Positions 1 through 5,900 of a stretch of 5,913 nucleotides of DNA are shown in pieces. This DNA is from Anaerolineales bacterium. Lineage in GTDB: Bacteria > Chloroflexota > Anaerolineae > Anaerolineales > Villigracilaceae. A program made the translations under genes and the position numbers. The stretch is from NCBI GenBank assembly GCA_025938055.1, contig JAICQC010000291.1, positions 1-5,913 on the forward strand, given 5' to 3'. The notes under the pieces are model-generated. The model did not search any database. It saw only the letters and a list, made by a program, of their open reading frames with translations, and had not been told where the DNA came from. How positions within the stretch are numbered: the first letter of the stretch is position 1; every line of letters starts with the position of its first letter.

Positions 1-118
1 AAATCACGGGCGGTGCCAGGGAAGATTCTTAAGAGGTGTTCTCTGTGCGCTCCGTGGTGAAACTGCTCGGCGAGCCCACACAATTATCCACGCTTCAAAG
101 AGCCAAAAGGCGCAGGTT
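1..118. other. Upstream intergenic leader, no gene recognised
   Basis: No convincing protein is encoded here. The reading frame of the following gene stays open back to the left edge, but it has no ATG, GTG or TTG in this stretch, and its translation (rich in Arg, Cys and His) does not look like a protein extension. Two sequence features stand out. GTG triplets are spaced exactly 9 nt apart at 36-38, 45-47 and 54-56, within the near-repeat CTCTGTGCG / CTCCGTGGT. There is also a short palindrome, GCTCG-G-CGAGC, at 65-75. I see no promoter with both boxes at good spacing, so the promoter of the three-gene operon may lie outside the window or be of a non-standard type. Confidence 0.6.
105..110 (+). 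promoter_or_regulatory. Probable ribosome binding site (AAAAGG) for the GTG start at 119
   Basis: AAAAGG ends 8 nt before the GTG at 119, which is a usable but weak Shine-Dalgarno match. It favours GTG 119 over the in-frame ATG at 149, which has no purine-rich motif at normal spacing; the nearest (AAGGG, 128-132) is about 16 nt away. Confidence 0.4.
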
Positions 119-2497
119 GTGAGCGTGAAGGGTATAATCATAAATATCATGGGCGCATCTCTTAATCAGATATTTTCTGTTCTTACAGAACCGGCAGGAA
201 GTCTGATCTATCATTTAATACTGGTATTTTCCATCGCGGGCGCGTTGCAGTCAGCGTTTGTGCACTGGCGCTCGAGTGAGTTTCCGCAGGCGCGCCGGAC
301 GATGTTCGGGCTGGGGATGCTGCTCATCGCACAGATCGGTCTCTTTCTCGTTAGCGGGATTGGGATGCAGGGATTGATCAACTTGCCGCTCTTCCTGCCG
401 CCGCTCGACCGGGCGGTGACGCTCTTTTCCCTCCTCTGGCTGATCTGGCTGTGGGCATTTCCCGAACCCAGCCGTCCCGCGGATGCCGGTACCTGGCTTC
501 TCACACTGCTTGTCCTTTCGGCCCTCGGGCTGAGCCTGGCGGCATACTCCACGCAGTCTGCGTTTTCTTCATATAACCTGACCACTTCAGACAACTACTG
601 GCAGCTGGCAAGCATGGGCTTCTCACTCCTGGGCTTGTTCCTGCTGGCAGTGCGTCGCCCGAATGGCTGGGGATACGGCATTGCCGTCTTCCTGCTTAGT
701 TTTGCCGGTCACCTCTTTTATATGATGATCGGGCGCATCGAAGGAGACTTCCCTGGCGCCGTGCGACTGGCACACATGGCAGCCTACCCGATCCTGCTGA
801 CCCTGCCCCAGCGCTTCCCCACTGCCACCAACGCGCTGACCTCCGTCAAGCAGCAAGACGCCCCGGTCGGGGAGCGGCGCAAGTACAGCACCGACCCGAA
901 GACATTCCATGCCCTGCTGGCACTGGCAGGCGAATCCAGTGCCGATAAGTTGAGCCAGGCAATCACGCGCGCCATCGCACAGACACTGCTCGCCGACCTG
1001 TGTTTTCTGATCTATCTTACCGACAACAACAACCAGATGCAGATCGCCAGCGGCTACGACCTGATCCGCGAGGAAAACCTCGAGGGCGGCAGCCTGAACA
1101 AGACCGTGATCCCCATGCTCACAAACGCTCTGCAGCGCGGGCGTCCGCTGCGCCTGCCTTCGAGCAGCACCTCCGCCGATATCAAAGGGTTGAGTGACAT
1201 GCTTGGGTTAACCAACCCCGGTCACCTGCTGAGCGTGCCGATCATCACGCCAGAGAAAGAACCTCTGGGCGGCGTGCTGTTATTATCTCCTTACTCCAAT
1301 CGCCTGTGGAGTGCCGAGGACCAGGCATTCCTGACAAACATCGCCGTTTCGCTGGTACCTATCATCCAGCGCGGCCAGAAGATGACTTCCCTCGAGATCA
1401 AAGGCGAGCAGACGAAGCAAGCCCTCGATGTGGCGCAGTCCCGCGTCACAGATCTGGAACGTCGCAATCAGGAACTGGTCCGAGAGATGGAAGTCATCAG
1501 GAACGATGCACAGGAAGGCCTGGCGCAATCCGAAAACCTCGCCGCGCTGCGAACCATGCAGCAAGAAACACAACAGGCGCTCGAGAAACTCAAGCAGGAG
1601 AATGAACAATTGCGCGCCACCGGTGGAATGAAAGGCGCGCTGACCTCCTCATCCCAGGTGGAAAATGAACTGCGGCTGACACTGGAAGAGGTGGCGCACC
1701 TGCAGAACCAGCTCGCCGAGGCCAACATGCGCATCGTCGAGGCGGAAAAAGGTACCTCTATGGCGCACTCGAGCGAACAGGCGGAAGTGGTCGCCTCCAT
1801 CTCGCAGGAGCTGCGCCAGCCCATGTCGTCGATTGTCGGGTACACCGACCTGCTCCTGGGCGAGTCGGTGGGCATCCTTGGCACGCTTCAGCGCAAGTTC
1901 GTGGAGCGCATCAGAGCCTCCACCGAGCGCATCGGTAACCTGATCGATGACCTCATCCAGGTCACCACGCTCGAGACCGGGCTCAATGAGCTCAAGCCCG
2001 AGCCGGTGAACCTTGACCTCATCATCGACAATGCCATGTCATATACGAGCAGCCAGATCCGCGAGAAGAACATTTCCATGCACCTCGACCTGCCGAAGAA
2101 CGTCTCGCCGATCTACGCCGACCGTGAAGCGCTGCAGCAGATCCTTATCCACCTGCTGCAGAACGCGGGTGCCGCCTCGCCGCTCGAAGGGACGGTGCAT
2201 CTCAAAGTCCAGACGAAGAGCGAGGACAGCCGCGAGTATGTCCTGATCCAGGTGACGGACACAGGCGGAGGCATCCCCGCCGATGACCTGGGGCGCGTCT
2301 TTAGCCGCCTGTACCGGGCGGATAACGTGCTGATCCAGGGCGTGGGCGATACGGGCGTGGGACTCTCCATCGCCAAGACGCTAACCGAGGCACAGAAGGG
2401 ACGCATCTGGGTGGAGAGCGAGCCCGGCGTGGGCTCCACGTTCAGCGTGCTGCTGCCGATCGCCAGGAATTCAGCCAGTATGGTCTCGGAGAACTAA
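119..2497 (+). CDS. Membrane GAF/HATPase sensor, histidine-kinase-like with Gln in place of the phospho-acceptor His
   Basis: This 792-residue protein has the layout of a membrane sensor histidine kinase. Residues 28-232 contain about seven hydrophobic helices (roughly 28-48, 62-83, 97-114, 125-143, 162-178, 185-205, 217-232). Residues 263-420 form a GAF-type sensor domain. Residues 422-545 are a charged coiled coil rich in Glu, Gln and Leu. Residues 555-622 are a HisKA-like two-helix region, and about 650-785 a HATPase domain. The HATPase motifs are intact: N-box Asn682, G1 box D714-T-G-G-G718, a VFSRLYRAD-type F-box, and G2 box G746-V-G748-L. In the H-box the usual S-H-E-L-R-x-P reads SQELRQP, with Gln563 (CAG, 1805-1807) where His is expected; Glu564, Arg566 and Pro568 are kept. 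ATP binding is therefore likely, while classical His autophosphorylation is doubtful. DivL of Caulobacter, with Tyr at this site, is a known precedent for a working kinase-like regulator. No response regulator lies in the window. GTG 119 was chosen for the AAAAGG upstream; ATG 149 is the alternative. The stop is 2 nt before the LysM gene. Confidence 0.93.
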   Translation: MSVKGIIINIMGASLNQIFSVLTEPAGSLIYHLILVFSIAGALQSAFVHWRSSEFPQARRTMFGLGMLLIAQIGLFLVSGIGMQGLINLPLFLPPLDRAVTLFSLLWLIWLWAFPEPSRPADAGTWLLTLLVLSALGLSLAAYSTQSAFSSYNLTTSDNYWQLASMGFSLLGLFLLAVRRPNGWGYGIAVFLLSFAGHLFYMMIGRIEGDFPGAVRLAHMAAYPILLTLPQRFPTATNALTSVKQQDAPVGERRKYSTDPKTFHALLALAGESSADKLSQAITRAIAQTLLADLCFLIYLTDNNNQMQIASGYDLIREENLEGGSLNKTVIPMLTNALQRGRPLRLPSSSTSADIKGLSDMLGLTNPGHLLSVPIITPEKEPLGGVLLLSPYSNRLWSAEDQAFLTNIAVSLVPIIQRGQKMTSLEIKGEQTKQALDVAQSRVTDLERRNQELVREMEVIRNDAQEGLAQSENLAALRTMQQETQQALEKLKQENEQLRATGGMKGALTSSSQVENELRLTLEEVAHLQNQLAEANMRIVEAEKGTSMAHSSEQAEVVASISQELRQPMSSIVGYTDLLLGESVGILGTLQRKFVERIRASTERIGNLIDDLIQVTTLETGLNELKPEPVNLDLIIDNAMSYTSSQIREKNISMHLDLPKNVSPIYADREALQQILIHLLQNAGAASPLEGTVHLKVQTKSEDSREYVLIQVTDTGGGIPADDLGRVFSRLYRADNVLIQGVGDTGVGLSIAKTLTEAQKGRIWVESEPGVGSTFSVLLPIARNSASMVSEN
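2488..2492 (+). promoter_or_regulatory. Ribosome binding site (GGAGA) of the LysM gene, inside the preceding gene
   Basis: GGAGA lies 7 nt before the ATG at 2500 and within the last codons of the sensor gene. It supports this start and co-translation of the two genes. Confidence 0.75.
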
Positions 2498-2499
2498 TC

Positions 2500-3282
2500 A
2501 TGCAAGCTTTGCGGCAACTGGGCGTTGGTGTGATCATTGCGGTCTTTTCTGTGATCCTGGTGCTGGGCGGTATCTTCCTGTCCCTGGCCGAAACCCTCCC
2601 GCCGCCCACCGCACCGACGCAACTCCCTCCCACATTTCCACAGAGCTTCCCGACGCCAACCGGTACAACCCTGAGCCCAACGTCCACCGTCGACTTGCCA
2701 ACCGTTACCGCCTCTTCAACCCTCGTCTCGGTCTCTCCCACATCCTGTACGCCGCCCTCCGGATGGATCCGTGTGACAACGGGCGCGGGCGATACGGTCT
2801 ACAGCCTCGCACAACGCTACAAGACGACCGCCGAGAATCTGAATGCCGCCAACTGCCTGACCTCCGCCGAACTGCCCGCCGGAGTTGCCCTGTACGTCCC
2901 CCCGGTGCCGACGGTGACCGTCGTCCCGTGTGGACCTCCTGCCGGTTGGGTGAAAACGCATATCGTCCAGCCTGGCGATAACCTCTTCCGCATCGCTCTC
3001 TCCTACGGGATCACGTACCCGCAGCTGCAGCGCGGCAACTGTATGGGAAGCTCCACCACCATCTATCCGGGGCAGAGGCTATGGGTGCCGAATGTTCCTA
3101 CGCGCACCCCGGTGCCCGGCGTGACCGTCATCCCGGACTTCCCCACGGATACTCCCCTTCCAACAACCGCGGTCCCGCCCACTGAGACGGCGACCGAGCC
3201 GCCAACCGCCACGCCATCCGAGACCCTCCTCCCCACTTCCACGCAGACCGCTTCGCAGACGCCGATCACTCCCGCGCCGTAG
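2500..3282 (+). CDS. Membrane-anchored tandem LysM-domain protein
   Basis: The 260-residue product is predicted to be exported and held by an uncleaved N-terminal helix (about residues 8-30). A Pro/Thr/Ser linker follows (31-82), then two LysM domains (about 83-136 and 144-198), and a Pro/Thr/Ser-rich tail (199-260). LysM modules bind N-acetylglucosamine-containing glycans such as peptidoglycan. The LysM signatures are visible: GAGDTVYSLAQRYKTT followed by LYVPP in the first copy, and VQPGDNLFRIALSYGIT followed by LWVPN in the second. Both copies begin with C-x-P-P-x-G-W and carry a second Cys about 36 residues later (Cys83/Cys119 and Cys144/Cys181), which suggests one disulfide per domain outside the membrane. 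No hydrolase or other catalytic domain is present, so an adaptor, wall-anchoring or glycan-sensing role is likely. It is sandwiched between the sensor (2-nt gap) and the LCP gene (3-nt gap). A lipobox is absent. The domain call is firm; the biological role is inferred. Confidence 0.93.
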   Translation: MQALRQLGVGVIIAVFSVILVLGGIFLSLAETLPPPTAPTQLPPTFPQSFPTPTGTTLSPTSTVDLPTVTASSTLVSVSPTSCTPPSGWIRVTTGAGDTVYSLAQRYKTTAENLNAANCLTSAELPAGVALYVPPVPTVTVVPCGPPAGWVKTHIVQPGDNLFRIALSYGITYPQLQRGNCMGSSTTIYPGQRLWVPNVPTRTPVPGVTVIPDFPTDTPLPTTAVPPTETATEPPTATPSETLLPTSTQTASQTPITPAP

Positions 3283-3285
3283 CGT

Positions 3286-4758
3286 ATGAAAAGATTTGTC
3301 CACCTCGTGCTTCTCGCGGGAGTCCTGCTGACCGGGTGTGGAACGTTCGCGTCTGCGGCGACGAGTGAGCAACAGGCACTGCCCTTTGTTCTAGTGACCG
3401 CGGCGCCAAATGCTTCGCCCACTCCAACGCCCTTTCAACCGATCCCGCTGACCCCGAGCGCTACGCCTGAGCCGCTGCCGACCGGTGACACCCCGACGCC
3501 AACGGTGACCGTCCCGCCGCCCACCGAGACTCCCTTCCCCACCATCGACCCGAACATCCTCGTCAACACGCTCGTGCCGTTTTCGACCATCGAAGCCTCG
3601 GGCGGCAGCCAGGTGCTGAACAACGGGCAGGAGACGGTCAACTTCCTGTTGATCGGCTCCGATAGAAGACCCGGCGGCTCCTTCCGCACGGACACGATGG
3701 TGATCGCCATCCTGCGCCCGAACGAGGGACAGGTCTCCCTGATCTCGATCCCGCGCGACCTGTGGGTCTCCATCCCCGGCGCGGAGAACCAGCGCATCAA
3801 CACGGCCTACCAGCGCGGCATCTCAAGTGATTACCCCGGCGGCGGACCGGGTTTGCTGAAGGATACGATTCTCTATAACCTCGGCATCCGCATCGACCAC
3901 ACGGCGCTGGTGGAGTTCGATGGCTTCCGCCAGATCGTAGATACGCTCGGCGGAGTGAGCGTGCCGGTCTCCTGCGCCTACACGGACTGGCGTTTGATCG
4001 ACCCCAGCTATAACCCAGAGAACGAGAACAACTGGCATCTCTACACCACTGGTCCCGGGCTCGTCCACATGGACGGCGACCTGGCGCTCTGGTACGCGCG
4101 CTCGCGCCAGCGCTCCAGCGACTTCGACCGCGGGCGCCGCCAGCAGGAGGTGCTGCGCGCCCTGTTCACGCAAGCCCTGCAGGCAGACACGCTCTCGCGC
4201 ATCCCGGAGTTGTATAACAACCTCAGAAGCAGCGTAGAGACAGACCTGGGACTTGGGGATATCCTCTCGCTGGCGGTCTATGCACCGAAAATGACGAATG
4301 CAGACATCCGTGGTTACTACATCCGCCCGCCGTATGTGAGCTCATGGATCACAGAGGGCGGCGCGTATGTATTGCTGCCCAACGAAGACCTGCTCCAGCA
4401 AATGCTCACCGAGGCGCTCTCACCTGCCACCCAGATCGTGGAGAAGCAATCCATCGTCATCGATGTAATGAACGGCACGTCCATCGAGGGCTACGAGACG
4501 CTGGCAGCCAACCGTCTTAACTACGCAGGCTATGAAACAAACATCATCCCATCCGACCGGACGGACTATGCCTACTCCATCCTGATTGACAAACGTGAAG
4601 TGCAGGACAGCGCCCAGACCACTCCCATCCTGGACGTGATGGGCATACTGCCGGGCAGCGTCATCTCCTCACCTGACCCAAACAGCAAGGCGCATTACCT
4701 GTTGATCATCGGCTACGATTACCAGCCCTGCTTCCGCCCGGAGACTTTGGGGGAGTGA
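3286..4758 (+). CDS. LCP (LytR-CpsA-Psr) family lipoprotein with LytR_C domain
   Basis: LCP enzymes work outside the membrane and transfer glycopolymers from polyprenyl-phosphate carriers to peptidoglycan or other acceptors. The 490-residue product starts with a lipoprotein signal peptide: MKR, a hydrophobic stretch, then the lipobox L15-T-G-C18. A Pro/Thr linker follows (about 41-88). The LCP domain spans about 117-297. It carries the family's charged active-site set: Asp126 in GSDRR, Arg134 and Asp136 in RTDTM, Arg157-Asp158 in IPRD, Asn172 in RINTAY, Arg272 and Arg274 in YARSR, and Asp281-Arg282 with Arg285-Gln286 in DRGRRQQ. Residues about 389-480 match LytR_C, beginning IVIDVMNGTSIEG. 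The catalytic residues look intact, so an active ligase is expected; its substrate cannot be read from the sequence. Lipid anchoring is unusual because studied LCPs such as TagT or Cps2A use a transmembrane helix. There is no clear Shine-Dalgarno motif, and the 3-nt gap to the LysM gene suggests translational coupling. Confidence 0.94.
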   Translation: MKRFVHLVLLAGVLLTGCGTFASAATSEQQALPFVLVTAAPNASPTPTPFQPIPLTPSATPEPLPTGDTPTPTVTVPPPTETPFPTIDPNILVNTLVPFSTIEASGGSQVLNNGQETVNFLLIGSDRRPGGSFRTDTMVIAILRPNEGQVSLISIPRDLWVSIPGAENQRINTAYQRGISSDYPGGGPGLLKDTILYNLGIRIDHTALVEFDGFRQIVDTLGGVSVPVSCAYTDWRLIDPSYNPENENNWHLYTTGPGLVHMDGDLALWYARSRQRSSDFDRGRRQQEVLRALFTQALQADTLSRIPELYNNLRSSVETDLGLGDILSLAVYAPKMTNADIRGYYIRPPYVSSWITEGGAYVLLPNEDLLQQMLTEALSPATQIVEKQSIVIDVMNGTSIEGYETLAANRLNYAGYETNIIPSDRTDYAYSILIDKREVQDSAQTTPILDVMGILPGSVISSPDPNSKAHYLLIIGYDYQPCFRPETLGE

Positions 4759-4763
4759 AAAAA

Positions 4764-4798
4764 CTCGGCGAGGGTGCCATGCAAAGACCATGGCCGAG
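4764..4798 (+). terminator. Imperfect hairpin after the LCP gene, possible weak terminator
   Basis: CCATG (4777-4781) pairs with CATGG (4789-4793) around a 7-nt loop. CTCGG (4764-4768) pairs with CCGAG (4794-4798), leaving an 8-nt bulge on the left side. It begins 5 nt after the LCP stop codon. No run of T follows, so it is not a standard intrinsic terminator; it could stabilise the 3' end or act with Rho. The call rests on position and pairing only. Confidence 0.35.
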
Positions 4799-4859
4799 GC
4801 AGATCTCATTCAGTACAATAGCAAAAACCTTACATCCTTACGGATAGTCGAATAGGGCG

Positions 4860-4888
4860 TTGACATCTCCCCTTTTTTTCGCTAAACT
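4860..4888 (+). promoter_or_regulatory. Sigma-70-type promoter for the recombinase-like gene
   Basis: A perfect -35 box TTGACA (4860-4865) is followed after exactly 17 bp by TAAACT (4883-4888), a 4/6 match to TATAAT. Transcription would begin near 4895, giving a leader of about 20 nt that contains the ribosome binding site. A run of seven T (4873-4879) sits in the spacer. The arms TTTTTTTCG (4873-4881) and CGAAAGAAA (4892-4900) form an imperfect inverted repeat around the -10 box and could be a repressor site. The promoter makes the last gene independent of the upstream operon. Confidence 0.7.
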
Positions 4889-4905
4889 ATACGAAAGAAA
4901 AGAAC

Positions 4906-4910
4906 AGGAG
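4906..4910 (+). promoter_or_regulatory. Ribosome binding site (AGGAG) of the recombinase-like gene
   Basis: AGGAG lies 5 nt before ATG 4916. It is a strong Shine-Dalgarno match that fixes the start of the gene. Confidence 0.8.
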
Positions 4911-4915
4911 CTGTC

Positions 4916-5848
4916 ATGCCTGACAACCAACTGACATTACACTTAACACCCAATTCTTCGCTGTCTTCCGCAATCAATTCCTGGGAGTCCTTCCTCACGG
5001 ACAAGGGTCGTTCCCCCAATACGATCAAAGCCTTCCTTTCGGATGTGCGTCTGCTTACCAGTTTCCTGCCGCAGGATGTCACCCTCAGCCGGATCACCAC
5101 GAAGGATCTCAACCGCTACTTCGAATGGATGGAACACGAGCGAGAGGTGCCGTGCAGCCCCAAGACGCTGGCGCGGCGCATCACTGCCACCAAGTCCCTC
5201 TTCCGCTGGCTGCACCAGTACGGCGTGCTGACGATGGACCCGGCGGAGAAGGTTGCCCAGCGCTCGGCGATCAGCCCCCTCCCCACTGTGCTGACTCCCG
5301 AGGAATATGATGCCGTCCTGCTCGCGGCAGACCGTCACCGCCGCGGACCCAAGCCCGACGCGCGCTCCTACACGCTGGTCTACCTTCTGTTAACAACCGG
5401 CATCAAAAAGAGTGAGACGCTGGGGCTCAAGCTCGAGCACGTCGACTTGGAAACGCCCAGCGGACCGCAGATCTTCATCCGTTACGCCAGTCCGGCGAAC
5501 CGCTACAAGGAGCGCAAGCTGACTCTGCCCGATGACTGGGTGCCTGCTTATCAGGAGTACCTTGCCCAATACAAGCGAAGCACGCCGCAAAGCGGCAGTG
5601 GGGATCACCCCACCGAGCAGGTCTTTCCCTGGTCCCCGCGGCGACTGGAATATCTGCTCGAGGACATTGGCAACGAAGCCGGTCTGACGAAGCACCTCTC
5701 CTTCGACATGTGCCGCTGGACCTGCGCGCTGAAAGACTACCGCGCCGGCGAGGAGCCCGATAAGATCCGCCAGAAGCTTGGGGTTTCCAAGATCCAGTGG
5801 CGGGAACTACATAATAAGTTGAAGCAGTTGAGTGGGAGTAAGGAATAA
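4916..5848 (+). CDS. Degenerate tyrosine recombinase-like (XerC/D fold) protein, probably not catalytic
   Basis: The 310-residue protein has the normal length and two-domain plan of Xer/phage-type tyrosine recombinases. Residues about 16-112 form a SAM-like core-binding domain (SPNTIKAFLSDVRLLTSFL, then TLARRITATKSLFRWL). Residues about 124-305 align with the catalytic domain. Key positions are changed. The box I Arg in the usual TGLRISE motif is Lys164 in TGIKKSE. The His of HxxR is Asp264 in DMCR, with Arg267 kept. The His of LGH is Val290 in LGVSK. The nucleophilic Tyr aligns with His299 in RELHNKL, and no Tyr occurs after residue 275. The beta-hairpin Lys is kept as Lys198 in YKERK. With four of six catalytic positions changed and no nucleophile, strand exchange is unlikely; retained DNA binding, and hence a regulatory or architectural role, is inferred. 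The frame is intact and base use resembles the neighbours, so the gene looks maintained rather than decaying. It has its own promoter and terminator. No att sites or phage genes are visible. Confidence 0.92.
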   Translation: MPDNQLTLHLTPNSSLSSAINSWESFLTDKGRSPNTIKAFLSDVRLLTSFLPQDVTLSRITTKDLNRYFEWMEHEREVPCSPKTLARRITATKSLFRWLHQYGVLTMDPAEKVAQRSAISPLPTVLTPEEYDAVLLAADRHRRGPKPDARSYTLVYLLLTTGIKKSETLGLKLEHVDLETPSGPQIFIRYASPANRYKERKLTLPDDWVPAYQEYLAQYKRSTPQSGSGDHPTEQVFPWSPRRLEYLLEDIGNEAGLTKHLSFDMCRWTCALKDYRAGEEPDKIRQKLGVSKIQWRELHNKLKQLSGSKE

Positions 5849-5900
5849 ACACTCTGGTTGAGTAGCGCCTTCGGCGCTACTCAACCAGAGTGTTTTGTTA
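5847..5900 (+). terminator. Strong intrinsic terminator: 23-bp perfect stem with TTC loop
   Basis: Positions 5847-5869 and 5873-5895 are perfectly complementary over 23 bp around the 3-nt loop TTC (5870-5872). The apex reads GCGCC-TTC-GGCGC. A T-rich tail, TTTTGTTAT, begins at 5893 and overlaps the foot of the stem. The left arm starts inside the TAA stop codon (5846-5848). Read from the other strand, the stem is followed by TTTATT, so it could also stop a convergent transcript. The form is that of an intrinsic terminator; its exceptional length also resembles a dispersed palindromic repeat. Confidence 0.85.

Noticed and set aside
1..118. 3' end of an upstream gene or N-terminal extension of the sensor gene
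   Set aside because: The sensor frame is open here, but it lacks a start codon and encodes an implausible peptide. One other forward frame stops at 58-60 without recognisable protein character.
3063..3422. Long minus-strand open frames over the LysM and LCP linkers
   Set aside because: They are shadows of the repetitive Pro/Thr codons on the + strand. Their translations are biased to Gly, Val and Arg, they show no domain, and they cross the junction of two well-supported genes.
2599..3520. Repeated short words such as CCCGCCGCCCACCG in the LysM and LCP genes as a DNA repeat element
   Set aside because: They fall within the Pro/Thr linkers and are explained by repeated use of the same few codons.
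4834..4879. ATCC-TTAC-GGAT followed by a T run as an intrinsic terminator
   Set aside because: The stem is only 4 bp and the T run begins 28 nt later, inside the promoter spacer.
4916..5848. Active phage or integron integrase marking a mobile element
   Set aside because: The nucleophilic Tyr and most catalytic residues are missing, and no att-like repeats, tRNA gene, excisionase or phage genes are visible nearby.
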